Positions 45,762 to 57,100 of a stretch of 64,000 nt of DNA are shown here, piece by piece. The notes below the pieces were generated by a model. That model was not told the DNA's origin, made no database searches, and saw nothing but the letters and a program-made list of their open reading frames with translations. Source of the stretch: Haberlea rhodopensis. Its lineage: Eukaryota > Streptophyta > Magnoliopsida > Lamiales > Gesneriaceae. The DNA lies in NCBI GenBank assembly GCA_907163345.1, contig CAJQUN010000003.1, positions 12,442,821 to 12,506,820 of the forward strand. Reading direction: 5' to 3'. Position 1 is the first letter of the stretch. Every line of letters begins with the position of its first letter. Both the position numbers and the translations under genes were made by a program.

Positions 45762-46762
45762 AGGAAAAGAGGTACAAAAATTGTATCCATAATTCTAAAT
45801 AGAATCAGTCCTAAATAATTCTTTAGCCGCCTTTCATCTACCCGGAACAAGAGAAGGTTGAAGAATCCTTTGAAGTGCAAGGAAGGAAGCGAGAGAAGAA
45901 GCATCGTTCAACGCACGGAGTCGCTCCTACGTTTATCGTATTTCTAAACTCTAGATTAATTTGATTTTCATATTTATTTGATGTTTTTGAGGTTGAGAGA
46001 CGATTAAGCATCTTTTAATTTGATTTGAATTTAATTGAGTTTATTCTATCAAGTTTAAGGAATTTTGTGTTTGAATCTTTGATTTGGTTGTGTTTGAGTG
46101 AATCAATATCTTTTGTTCATGAATTATATGCTTCGTGCTATCAAAGCCTAGCTACATTTGATTGAAATTATGAATTATAATTGAGATCGAGAGATAAAAT
46201 TATAATACGCTAAAATAATTCATGTTGTATGTTTAAGATTTAGATCGAGAGATTAAATCACATACGTGGTCACTTTAAATTGAAAGATTTAAAGATCAAC
46301 GATTTTCATAGAGATTTATTCGGTATTAAATTGGTTTAAGTGAACGAGAGTTACTTGTGTCAATTTATTACTAGTTTCAATACAGCTCGAGGGAGTGTAT
46401 TGATTTTATTCGGAAATCCGTCACCTTAAGAATTGATTGATAAGTAATTGTTTTAACAAACAAATCATTGACGATACACAATTGAACGAACATCTTGATA
46501 GATTTCTTGAGCGGAATTCCTTCGCATCTTCAAAGGAGTTGTTTTATTTTTGAGTTTTTAATTCTTTAGTTTAAGTAGTTAATTAATCATCTTTTTCGTA
46601 GGCTAAATATACTTTTGCTAATTTTATTTGGTACTTATACGTTAGTCCCTGTGGGTTCGACATCCTTTCTTATATATCACTATACTAAAACTTGACACCG
46701 TGCACTTGCGGTAGAATCACTACACTGAGAAATAATTGTTTAAAATAAAGCGATCAAGTTTT

Positions 46763-46781
46763 TGGCGCCGTTTCCGGGGAC
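46763..46781 (+). other. Primer-binding site of element B (tRNA-Asp)
   Basis: TGGCGCCGTTTCCGGGGAC matches the tRNA-Asp complement with one mismatch (T for G). It begins six bases after the LTR. Confidence 0.88.
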
Positions 46782-46891
46782 TAATTTGTATAATATCATA
46801 CGAGATTAGTTAATTGTAATTTAGCCATTTTTATTTATTTATTTCGAAAAAAAAAATTATATATTTATCTTGTTTTTGTTTTGTTTGTCTT

Positions 46892-47918
46892 GTGAAGTAC
46901 TTGGAGATGCTACATCAACAAGCCTTCACAAGCTTTGCCCAACAACGTTCCGAGCCGTTCTACGCTGTTTGGGGGAGATTCAATGAATTGGCCAACACAT
47001 TCCGGTATCACAACTTTTTGAACTATACTCTCCTGCAATATTTCTTCAAAGGGTTGGATACACATACACGAGAATGGGTATTGAGCGGAGCACTGGTGAC
47101 TGGGAGTTCCCTGGTTGATAGAGATGAGGACAGTGTGGTGCACATGTTCAATGATGTGGCGGACTTCGATCATCATTGGCATTGTGATCCTTCACTACAA
47201 GGTTGGAGTCACCAATACCCACCGGAGCCTCACTACCCTATTGATACGCCACAATCATTTGAACATCGCGAAGAGAGGAGAGATAGTTCTGCAGATGTCA
47301 CAACTCAGTTAGAGGATACCTTAGTAACATTCATGGCATCAACTAAGAACATTTTGGAGTGCCAAACCAACTCTATGCATCACCTGGAGCAGCAAATGGC
47401 GGTCCTCATGGACACAATTTCAACTAGCTGCCAAGAGGAAAGATGAGGGCTACAAATCAAGAGGCGACGAATCGAGTTTGGTTATATGATGAGGATCACT
47501 CAACCAACCAAGTTTGGGGGAGTGGTCCTACTAGTGTGGAAGAGTCAAGGGAACTTGAGCCTCTTCAATAGATTGAGACTACTTCAGAGATGTCATCCGA
47601 GGAGTTCCCATGTGAAGCGAGAGTGATGTTGGAAAAGGAAGAGACGTTCGAAGATTCTGTCCATCGATGGAGACATGTTCTATGCCATATGTGGATCCAT
47701 ATTTTCCATCGATGCCAACTTCACTGCACTACATCCACCATATGAAGCCAAGTCAAGAATCATTCTCCCATGCCTACCAATTCAAGAATGTTGTTGGAGC
47801 GACGAGCTTACACTGTTACAATTTTGCCAATCTTGAGGGCATACTGAATGAAGACCCATTAGTGGTATCATACGATACTTACTATGGGCGGCAGCCGCTC
47901 TTTGATGGTTGCTTCTGA
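46892..47918 (+). pseudogene. Element B gag remnant
   Basis: The conserved frame starts at KYLEMLHQQAFTSFAQQRSE without an ATG. It continues through VWGRFNELANTFRYHNF and EWVLSGALVTGSSLVDRDED to LEQQMAVLMDTISTSCQEER, where a frameshift (about 47440) stops it. Downstream frames carry the rest: ATNRVWLYDDE-like text, then METCSMPYVDPYFPSMPTSL to GRQPLFDGCF. A short segment MNPYNSG lies near 48090, after a plausible splice acceptor. The same 5' truncation is present in A and C. Confidence 0.78.
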
Positions 47919-48196
47919 TGGTCAAGCCAACGACTAGAAATCAGCGCTTCTTGATAGGCAACCCAAGCGTATCCTTTTGCTATTTAGTTTTGTTATTTGA
48001 TTTTCAGTTTTTGTTTTTAGTTTTGTTTATCTCTCGAGTCGAATATTTTACCATTTGCATTCTTCTCTTGCTAGGTACTCAGTTGGAGCAATGAACCCCT
48101 ACAACAGTGGAATTTTCAAGAGCAAATCTTCCTATATCCTCATGCAAGCGTCTTGATCAGGGGAGTTTACTTTTTCCCTTTTGATTCATTTGAACA

Positions 48197-49463
48197 TTGA
48201 GGGCAATGTTTAATTTAAGTTTGGGGGAGTGGCTTGCATGTTTTACTTGTTTAACCACATGTTGTGTGTTTAAATTACACTTGAATCGTCCGATTATTAT
48301 GAGCTAAATTATTTTTTTTTAAAATGAGTTCATCATTTAGAAATAATGAATTAGACCTGCAATGGTATTACATGATGATATTTATCCCCATCTCAACTTA
48401 AGTCTTGAATATTTTGACTTGTTTGTGAATATCTTAAGTTAAGTTAATATTTCAAAAATTGAGGAATATATTGAGCACTTTTGGCTCATGATTGAGTGAA
48501 TTGTATATTGGAACAATTTTGTTAACTATGATTTATCTTGAGGATCTTAAAACACTTTAGAACCTAGTTGAGAGAACTTTGAGACGAAATTTTATAGTTA
48601 GGAACTCGACTTGGAAATGATTTAGGCGATCTTTGGACCGTTTGAGCCTTTCAAGCTTACCATGTTTATATCAATCTCTTGTTCCCTAATTTGAGCCTAA
48701 ATGATAAAGGAATGGAGTATGTTTGACATACTATTAGCCCCCATTCAACATTCTTTGGCAACATCATTATACCCACCTACTTGAGCCTAAATGGAAGATT
48801 TTTATCTTGACCTTAAGGGAGTATAATGATTCTCATTAGATGCACTTGAAATGCTAAACTTTGATGAGCTTATTGTTAAAAAAAGTTGATGAATGAGAAA
48901 AGAAAAAGATAGAAAAAGCCTTGAGAAAAAAGTGAATAAATAAGACCCAAAGTGGCCAAGGCTAGAAAAAAAAAGAAGAAGAGCTCAAAGTGTACTAAAA
49001 AATTTTTGAATTTTCTATGATTATACTCTCTTATTTGTATTTTCCTATCTTTTCTTTGAAGCCAAACACCTAGGCCAAACATTACAAGCTCTAAAAGACC
49101 TATTAATCCAAGTCTAGGGAATAACTACATTAGTGGAGAAGTGTTTGAAAAGTAGGCTTATGAAGTGTTTAAAAGTAAATCTTGATTTTGGGTTTAATAG
49201 CAGTATTTGATCCTAAAAAGTATATATGAAACTCATGATTGACATGAACACACACGCACGTTCCGCTTTTGCGATATATTGCTTGGCTTAGGAGAAAACA
49301 CTTCTTGTTAATTTTTGGATAGACTTATGATTGAAGTGTTAGTGGGATTTCTGAGCTTCTACGTTTGAGTTGCTAAGTTAATTCATTCAAAGTATTGATG
49401 ATGAACTTTGCATTTTGATCTTAATGTTTGCTCGAGGACGATCAAATCTAAGTTTGGGGGAGT
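48197..49463 (+). other. 3' non-coding domain and PPT of element B
   Basis: It opens with TTGAGGGCAATGTT and an internal purine tract AAGTTTGGGGGAGT (48217-48230), and ends with an identical tract at 49450-49463 next to the LTR. Between them are blocks shared with A, C and G, including complementary segments AAGGGAGTATAAT (48815-48827) and ATTATACTCTCTT (49020-49032). No supportable frame. Confidence 0.65.
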
Positions 49464-49667
49464 TGACATGGTTGATTATTACGCGTATTTGGGCTTTGAT
49501 TTATATATATTTTCGTGTAGATTCCGTGAAGATGTTATGCTTTTTGGTATTTATTTGATTGTTTCAGGAATCTAGGTGGAATGTGGAAGAATTGAGCTAC
49601 AAGGAAGAAAACGGATCAAATCAAGCCAATAAATTAAGAATTTGAGTTCTGGCATTCTCGATCAATC

Positions 49668-49852
49668 GGAACAGGAGGTCGATCGATCGACAAAGGCAGA
49701 AGTTTTGGCCAACATTAAATTTCAGAGCTCGATCGATCGGAATCACCAGCTCGATCGATCGAGCGAGGCAGAGAAACTCAAACTCGGAAGCTAAAGGCGC
49801 TCGATCGATCGAGACTTATGCACCGATCGATTGAGACGGAGAATTTTCAGAA
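49668..49852 (+). promoter_or_regulatory. GATCGATC palindrome module and TATA, element B 3' LTR
   Basis: Three pairs of boxes have 21-22 bp core spacing. GCAGAAG and GCAGAGA follow the first two pairs. The last box (49825-49832, GATCGATT) is 77 bp before TATAAATA. Confidence 0.68.
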
Positions 49853-50304
49853 TTTTAAAAGCTTGATTTTGTTTTGATTTTTGGAAACACTTCCATATCT
49901 AAACTCCTCTATAAATAAGGAAAAGAGGCACAAAAATTGCATCCATAATTCTAAATAGAATCAGTCCTAAATAATTCTTTAGCCGCCTTTCATCTACCCG
50001 GAACAAGAGAAGGTTGAAGAATCCTTTGAAGTGCAAGGAAGGAAGCGAGAGAAGAAGCATCGTTCAACGCACGGAGTCGCTCCTACGTTTATCGTATTTC
50101 TAAACTCTAGATTAATTTGATTTTCATATTTATTTGATGTTTTTGAGGTTGAGAGACGATTAAGCATCTTTTAATTTGATTTGAATTTAATTGAGTTTAT
50201 TCTATCAAGTTTAAGGAATTTTGTGTTTGAATCTTTGATTTGGTTGTGTTTGAGTGAATCAATATCTTTTGTTCATGAATTATATGCTTCATGCTATCAA
50301 AGCC

Positions 50305-50984
50305 TAGAGCTGTCAGAACGGGCCAGCCCGACCCAAACGGGCTGGCCCGCCCAACCCGCGGCCCAAACGGGCCCAACCCGTTTGGGCCTGCCTCCAGGCG
50401 GGTTGGGAAAACCCCAACCCAACCCGAAGCGGGCCGCGGGTTGGGGCGGGCTGGCCCGCCGAAATATTTTTTTTTTACTTTTATTTTTTTAAAAAAAAAA
50501 ACTTTTTTTTTTTATTTTAAGAAACTTCAAAAAAATATTCCCAACTAAACTTGTCGAAACTGAAACTGATGCTAGAAGAATACTTAAACTTGTTTCAGCT
50601 TTTATCTAGATATTAACACTGCTACTAAAAAAACTTTATTAGTGAATCAATATTTTACTCATTTTTGAAATACTTGTTGCAACTTTCAAGCAAGATCAAG
50701 TGAAAAATATATAGTAGATCGAATGCTTCAATGTGATATTGAGTTTTTATCTATGAATTGAGCCTAAAAAAAAGAAATAACAAATTTTTTTTTTTTTAAA
50801 AAATGGGTCCAACCCGCGGGCCAGCCCGCCAACCCGCGGGTTGGCCCGTCAAAACCCGCGACCCGTTTGGGCCAGCCCGTATAGGCCCGCCTGCTGGCGG
50901 GCCATAAAAATGCTGGCCCAACCCGCCTATTTGGCGGGTTGGGTTGGGTCAGGCCCGCGGGCTTAGCCCATTTTGACAGCTCTA
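50305..50984. mobile_element. Non-autonomous hAT element (680 bp) in element B 3' LTR
   Basis: It is flanked by an 8-bp TSD TCAAAGCC (50297-50304 and 50985-50992), the size expected for hAT. The terminal inverted repeats are TAGAGCTGTCAGAACGGGC and, at the right end read in reverse, TAGAGCTGTCAAAATGGGC. Subterminal DNA on both sides is crowded with CCCAACCCG, GGGCCAGCCCG and their complements, likely transposase-binding repeats. The AT-rich centre has no transposase. Confidence 0.93.
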
Positions 50985-51606
50985 TCAAAGCCTAGCTACC
51001 TTTGATTGAAATTGTGTATTATAATTGAGATCGAGAGATAAAATTATAATACGCTAAAATAATTCATCTTGTATGTTTAAGATTTAGATCGAGAGATTAA
51101 ATCACATATGTGGTCACTTTAAATTGAAAGATTTAAAGATCAACGGTTTTCATAGAGATTTATTCGGTATTAAATTGGTTTAAGTGAACGGGAGTAACTT
51201 GTGTCAATTTATTACTAGTTTCAATACAGCTCGAGAGAGTGTTTTGATTATATTCGGAAATCCGTCACCTTAAGAATTGATTGATAAGTAATTGTTTTAA
51301 CAAACAAATCATTGACGATACACAATTGAACGAACATCTTGATAGATTTCTTGAGCGGAATTCCTTCGCATCTTCAAAGGAGTTGTTTTATTTTTGAGTT
51401 TTTAATTCTTTAGTTTAAGTAGTTAATTAATCAACTTTTTCGTAGGCTAAATATAATTTTGCTAATTTTATTTGGTACTTATACGTTAGTCCCTGTGGAT
51501 TCGACATCCTTTCTTATATATCACTATACTAAAACTTGACACCGTGCACTTGCGGTAGAATCGCCACACTGAGAAATAAGTGTTTAAAGCAAAAGCGATC
51601 ACTAAG

Positions 51607-51677
51607 GAACCCAGATCTCACCAGCGATCCAAACACATACTTCGGCGTTTTCATTTCGTTCGAGAAATCGTTGAAAC
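51607..51677 (+). pseudogene. Element E pol part 3: RNase H segment
   Basis: Seventy-one bases between elements B and J keep the Copia RNase H frame (AKEPRSHQRSKHILRRFHFV then REIVET). They show that B and J inserted independently into the same frame only about 75 bp apart. Confidence 0.85.
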
Positions 51678-53129
51678 TGATAGGGTTGATTATTACGCGT
51701 ATTTAGGTCTTGATTTGTATATATATTCGTGTAAATTCTGTGAAGATGTTATGCTTTTTGTATGTATTTGCTTGTTTCAGGAATTTAGGTGGAATATGGA
51801 AGAATTGAGCTACAAGGAAGAACACGAATCAAATCAAGCCAATAAATGAAGATTTTGATTTCTGGAAATCTCGATCGATCGGAACAAGCATCTCGATCGA
51901 TCGACACTGGCAGAGAGTTAAAAAGAAATTGAGAAGAAATCTCGATCGATCGGAACATCCTTCTCGATCGATCGAGAGAGGCAGAGAAGTTAAGACTCAG
52001 ACGCTGAAGGCACTCGATCGATCGAGACGTAAGCCTCGATCGATCGAGACGCAGATTTTTCTGAAAATAAAACTCTTGATTTTGTCTGATTTTATGGAAA
52101 CAATTCCATATCTCCCCTCCTCTATAAATAAGGAAAAGAGGCACGAAAATTTCACCTCATATTCTGAAGAATAATCAGACCTAAATTATTCTTAGCCGCC
52201 TTTCATCCTCCCGGAACAAGAGACGGTCGAAGAATCCTTTGAAGTGCAAGGAAGGAAGCGAGAGAAGAAAGATCGTTCAACGCACGGAGTTCCTCCTACG
52301 TTTATCGTATTTCAAAACTCTAGATTAATTTGATTTTCATATTTAGCTGATGTTTTTGAGGTTGAGAAACGATTGAACATCTATTTGAATTTGATTTGAA
52401 TTTAATCTGGTTTATTCTATCAATTTTAAGTGATTTTGTGTTTGAATCTTTGATTTGGTTGTGTTTAAGTGAATCAATATCTTTTGTTCATGAATTATAT
52501 GCTCCATGCTATCAAAGCCTAGCTACCTTTGATTGAACTTGTGAATTGCAATTGAGATCGAGAGATAAAATTGTAATACGCTCAAATAATTCATGTTGTA
52601 TGTTTAAGATTTAGATCGAGAGATTAAATCACATTCGTGGTCACTTTAAATTGAACGATTTAAAGAATAACGGTTTTCATAGAGATTTATTCGGTAGTAA
52701 ATTGGTATTAGTAAATGAGAGTTACTAGTGTCAATTTACTGCTAGTTTCAATACAGCTCGAGAGAGTGTATTGATTATATTCGGAAACCCGTCATCTTAA
52801 GAATTGATTGGTAAGGAATTATTGTTAACAAACAAATCATTGACAATGCACAATTGAACAAACATCTTGATAGATTTCTTGAGCGGAATTCCTTCGCATC
52901 ATCAAAGGAATTGTGTTAGTTTTGAGTTTTTAATTCTTTAGTATAATTCGTTAATTAATCATCTTTTCGTAGGTTAAATATAATTTAACTAATTTTATTT
53001 GGTACTTATACGTTAGTCCATGTGGGTTCGACATCCTTTCGTATATAACACTATACTAAAACTTGACACCGTACACTTGCGGTAGAATCGCTACACTGAG
53101 AAATAATTGTTTAAAAATAAAAGCGATCA
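51678..53129 (+). mobile_element. Solo LTR J (Athila-type, B family) in element E
   Basis: This 1452-bp single LTR starts TGATAGGGTTGATTATTACG and ends AAAAGCGATCA, with a perfect GAAAC TSD (51673-51677 and 53130-53134). It is clearly related to the B LTRs but more diverged than they are from each other. It holds GATCGATC boxes at 51870-52045 and a TATA box at 52123-52130. Confidence 0.95.
51870..52050 (+). promoter_or_regulatory. GATCGATC palindrome module, solo LTR J
   Basis: Three complete pairs all have 22-bp core spacing and all six cores are intact. The first two are followed by ACTGGCAGAGA and AGAGGCAGAGA. The last box ends 77 bp before TATAAATA. This is the cleanest copy of the module in the window. 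Confidence 0.7.
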
Positions 53130-53134
53130 GAAAC

Positions 53135-53267
53135 CGGAGATGTAAAAGTATGCAAAGTACCAACTGGTGATAATATATCTGACCCACTGACGAAACCTCT
53201 GTCACAACAGAAGCATGATCGTCATTCTAGATCTTTAGGCATTAAATACATCTCTGATTGGTCTTAG
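53135..53267 (+). pseudogene. Element E pol part 4: C terminus
   Basis: The end of Copia pol reads GDVKVCKVPTGDNISDPLTK and SQQKHDRHSRSLGIKYISDW before a stop. The 3' LTR begins 16 bp later after a weak purine-rich stretch. Confidence 0.85.
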
Positions 53268-53282
53268 TGCAATTGAGAGATT

Positions 53283-54284
53283 TGTTTGGAAATGCCCTAA
53301 GACAACTCATTAGATGATTGATTTTGGCATACAATGTAATATGATTTTATTAATTGCAATTCATTATTATATATTATTCCAGCATCTGTGTAATATGAAT
53401 ATATATATCTATATATATATGTATTAATGTCCTTAGAATAAAATTGTATTATTCTTAAAGATTGTCCATAGTCAAGTATTATCATGAATTAGGATAATGA
53501 TAATACATTGAGACTAGTATATATTGATTGATGAATTTATTCATGGATATGAGATATCGAATCAACACATGGGTGCATGTTAGATAACTATGTACTGGAC
53601 ATACTCACCATGAGAATGCTGCATGTATAGTTATATGAATGTCATAAGCAATTCTCATAGTGATAATAGTGTATGTAATTCTTACGATTTGAGATCACCA
53701 GATGTCCCAACATAAGGAGTTGTGTATCTTGATATTGTCAAACATTGCATGTAACAGGGTAAACTATAAAGACAAGCATTGGATGCACTACGAATTATGT
53801 AGAGAGATGTTGAGTGATCAAGATAGGATTTGTCCCTCCTATATAACAGGAGAAGTGTTTGGACCCTTGATCAAGTGAGACTAAAATGCATGGCCATGCT
53901 CGAATGAGTCGATATATGATATCGAGCTTATTCATTTATTCTAGTCTACTTGGAGATCAAGAAATATAAGATTAAACTATAAGAGATAACTTATTACATG
54001 AACTTGTGTTAATCTAAACACATAGGACAAATGGATTAAGTTACATGGTTAATATTATCACAAGCCATATGTAATGTCGAGTCAATGACATTCTTGTAAC
54101 TTAGGTATCATTGATGTGTTGCTAGATACCGCTCATTGCTTGTGACATAAACTAAGATTTCATGTCACTGCCAACGTTGCAAGATCCTAACGGTCGCACA
54201 AAAGATTAAATCGATAAAGGGAGTTAAATTCATTGGATGAATTAAGTTTATTAGGAAGAGTCCTAAGCATGATTATTTGGGCCG

Positions 54285-54332
<48 letters not shown>

Positions 54333-54780
54333 AATTGGATATACACATACGGAGATGTATAGCGGGATGGGCCAAAGGGTTTTTGGAAAACCCTACTCCT
54401 AATAATGTTAGCCGCCTTACATACGTGTATATATGTCTGCATTAGGTTTTGAAATAGAGAGGAATTCAGAATTAACCTAGCAAACCACTCGAAAAGAGAG
54501 ACAACCATCACCTCGCTTCGACGTCTCGTGCTCTTTGTCCCAGTTGATTTATCAAGTCTAGCAACTTAATTTCAACATCCCTTTCGATTTGATCATGTGG
54601 ATACCGTATAGGCAAAACTTGAAAAGTTTTGCTCGTGACTTTGTTGCTTCGAGGATTCTGCATCAAACACGCTACAAAGGTATAACTCTCAACATTGGAT
54701 ATGATAACTTCGTATAGGTCCTCGGTAGGAATCCGATAATTTTTATTCTGTTGCGCTATTTGATAGTCGGATTCCTTACA
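53283..54780 (+). repeat. Element E 3' LTR
   Basis: The 1498-bp, apparently full-length LTR has the same ends as the 5' copy and retains about 900 bp lost there. It includes a (TA)n tract at 54287-54330 and ends GGATTCCTTACA next to the AATTG TSD. Confidence 0.92.
54287..54330. repeat. (TA)22 microsatellite
   Basis: An uninterrupted TA run lies inside the element E 3' LTR. Tyr/Ile-rich frames across it are artefacts. Confidence 0.95.
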
Positions 54781-54785
54781 AATTG

Positions 54786-55700
54786 CAGATTCGTTTTCAG
54801 AACCAGATATCATACACATTTATCAACTCCAACGGCAATGCATTTATCAACTCCAACAACAACTCAGTACTTTGGTTCAAGGATCATTGTCCATAAATGA
54901 ATACTTTACCAGCATTACGGCTCTATGGGAAGAGTTGAGTACCAATCGTCCTCTACCCTGTTGTACATTTGGACAATGTACATCTAATGCACTAAAGGAT
55001 GCAGGTGATGTGCAGCGTTTTCAAGTTTTTGATGAGTTGGAATGAACATTTGAAGCAGTGAAATGACACATCCTTTTGATGCACCCTATTCCCACACTAG
55101 ATCAAGTTTTTGCCATGAATTTACAGGAAGAAAGGCAAAGACAAATAAAAGCCACCTTCATGCCAATTATGGATTCTTCAGCATTGGCTACGTTTTAGCA
55201 TAATACTTCCCTAAAGAAGGAAATCACCTGTGATAATTCTGGCAAGATAAATCATACACGATAACTCGTTTGACTGGTCCAGCAAATTTCAAATTCACTA
55301 AAACTATGGGAGTTCCATCTGGCAACACTCGTTCTAAATCACGTCCTTCGGCAAAAAATGTTGTTTTACAGGAACAAAATAGCATCAAGGATGTAGCTTC
55401 AGTCTCGTTTACTCTGGACCAGCTTCAGAAGATAATGGCACTTCTCAACCCATGTAATGCACAGCCGCATCATGATGCACCTCAATCCGTGTTCAGTTCT
55501 CACCCATTTCGGACCTCTCTCCTACCCCTGCTCACACTCCAATATGGCATGTATATCACCATTCTTTGCCTATGATCATTTCATTCATCATTCCTCATTT
55601 TCGTCTCAATCTATGCACTCCACATCTCAAATTCATTCATGGATCATAGATATAGGGGCAATGGATCATATGATTTGTTCCGTTGAATTGTTTACTTCTC
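54786..55700 (+). pseudogene. Element F gag continuation and protease
   Basis: After the E insertion the UBN2-type gag domain resumes with HIYQLQRQCIYQLQQQLSTL and SINEYFTSITALWEELSTNR. A CCHC knuckle is not recognisable. Near 55637 the protease site reads SWIIDIGAMDHMICS, with I and M at positions normally S/T. Many stops show an old element. Confidence 0.78.
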
Positions 55701-57100
55701 ATCATTGTATTTCAAACACCTATGTACATCTGCCCGATGGATCCTAAACTCTAGCCACGCATAGGGGGTACTGTTACATTGTCCAAAGGGCTTGTTCTCA
55801 AAGATGTACTTAGTGTTCCTTCCTTTAGTTTCAACCTCATATCAATGAGCCAGTTAACTAAACAATAGAACATTTTCCTCATATTTCTTAATAATGTTGG
55901 GTATAAACAGGCCATTCCTACAGGGATGACGATTGAACTGGCTACGTCTTGCAATGGGCTATATCATTTACACTTCAATCATAAGAATCAAATGATAAAC
56001 TCATCTTCATCGTTGTCAACTTCCAAAGGCAATCAAGAGATTTTCCTTTATGGCATTTAAGATTAGGCCATTTGTCCAATCAAAGACTAAAGATAGTTCA
56101 AAAACATTGTTCTGATATACTTTGTAATGATTTTCCAGAACATTGTGAAGTTCAAAGCTAAACAAAGAAAAACACCTTTTTCTCATAGCACACGTGTTTC
56201 ATCTTATCCTTTTGTATTGATCCATTGTGACATTTGGGGGTCCTTACTCACATCCAACAATGAATGGTTATCAATACTTTCTCACCATAGTTGGTGATTG
56301 TAGTCGAATCATTTGGGTATTTTAATGAAATGTAAATCAGAAACTCGACTCATTTTGCAGAATTTCATTATTATGACCAGCTAACATCAAATGAATTCGT
56401 ACTGATAATGGTCTCGAGTTTCACATGATGATTTCTACAATTCTCATGGCATCATACACCAAAAATCTTGTGTATACACCCCTCAACAAAATGGAATTGT
56501 AGAACAGAAACACCAACATATTCTTAACGTTGCTCTGCCCTCTTATTTCAGGCTTCTTTGCCCAAAAATTTTGGGGGATGCCATTTTAACGGAAACATAT
56601 TTAATAAATCGAATATCTACACCCTTCCTTGGACATAAGACTCCCCATGAAGTCTTACATCATTCGAAACATTCATACGCTCATCCGAGAGGTTTCGGGT
56701 CCCTATGTTATATATCTACCTTCCCACACCAACGAACAAAGATGGACCCCCGAGCTCATAGATGCCTTTTCTAGGATATCCTCCCGGGATCAAAGGATAC
56801 AAAGTGTACCACCTTGAGACTCACAATATACATGTTTCTCGCAAGATCATTTTCTTTGAGCACATTTTTCCATTTGCTCAGGTCTCATCTCCCACAAACG
56901 CACCTACTACTTCACGTGTTCCATTCCATCATCTCTACCAGACTATGATGTTCCTTCACAGCACTTTGAATTTCTGCATCCGTCTCAACCTCCATCTCAG
57001 GAATCATCTCATGATCCAACATCCTCTTTAACTTCACCTTCTCTTGAACCTGGCATCAATGTGATTGAAAGTCCCAATTCACCTCCATTGCGACGTACTT
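55701..57100 (+). pseudogene. Element F integrase
   Basis: The pre-integrase text (LWHLRLGHLSNQRLKIVQKH) near 56039 is followed by broken core fragments: FVLIHCDIWGSLLTSNNEW, YTPQQNGIVEQKHQHILNVA, DAILTETYLINRISTPFLGH, HPRGFGSLCYIS and LGYPPGIKGYKVYHLETHN. Frames change repeatedly. Confidence 0.8.

Larger units (their letters stand above)
45334..46756 (+). repeat. Element B 5' LTR
   Basis: This 1423-bp LTR runs from TGATAGGGTTGATTATTACG to AATAAAGCGATCA. It holds GATCGATC boxes (45530-45676) and a TATA box 78 bp downstream of the last one (45754-45761). Relative to the 3' LTR it lacks one 22-bp box unit (CTCGATCGATCGGAATCACC plus AG). Confidence 0.95.
45334..51601 (+). mobile_element. Element B: gag-only Athila-type element
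   Basis: A perfect CTAAG TSD (45329-45333 and 51602-51606) flanks it. LTRs are at 45334-46756 and 49464-51601 (the latter enlarged by a hAT). A tRNA-Asp primer site, a truncated gag, the conserved 3' domain with two purine tracts, and no pol complete it. It is inserted in element E RNase H. It belongs to the same family group as A and C, in the opposite orientation. Confidence 0.95.
49464..51601 (+). repeat. Element B 3' LTR, interrupted by a hAT
   Basis: It starts TGACATGGTTGATTATTACG and ends AAAAGCGATCA. After removal of 50305-50984 and its TSD it is close in length and sequence to the 5' LTR. It has GATCGATC boxes at 49668-49832 and a TATA box at 49910-49917. Confidence 0.94.
28749..54780 (+). 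mobile_element. Element E: Copia element, interrupted three times
   Basis: The flanking TSD AATTG (28744-28748 and 54781-54785) is perfect. LTRs are at 28749-29341 and 53283-54780, with a primer site at 29343. Gag starts at 30836, and pol is split into 31470-32484, 43335-45333, 51607-51677 and 53135-53267. The insertions are solo LTR I (carrying H), gag-only element B, and solo LTR J. Removing them restores collinear Copia pol. The order PR, INT, RT, RNase H marks it as Copia. Confidence 0.93.

Noticed and set aside
49870..50992. Pro/Arg-rich frames at 50181-50548 and 50764-50988
   Set aside because: They translate the GC-rich subterminal repeats of the hAT element.
54233..54511. Tyr/Ile-rich open frames on both strands around 54287-54330
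   Set aside because: Produced by the TA microsatellite.
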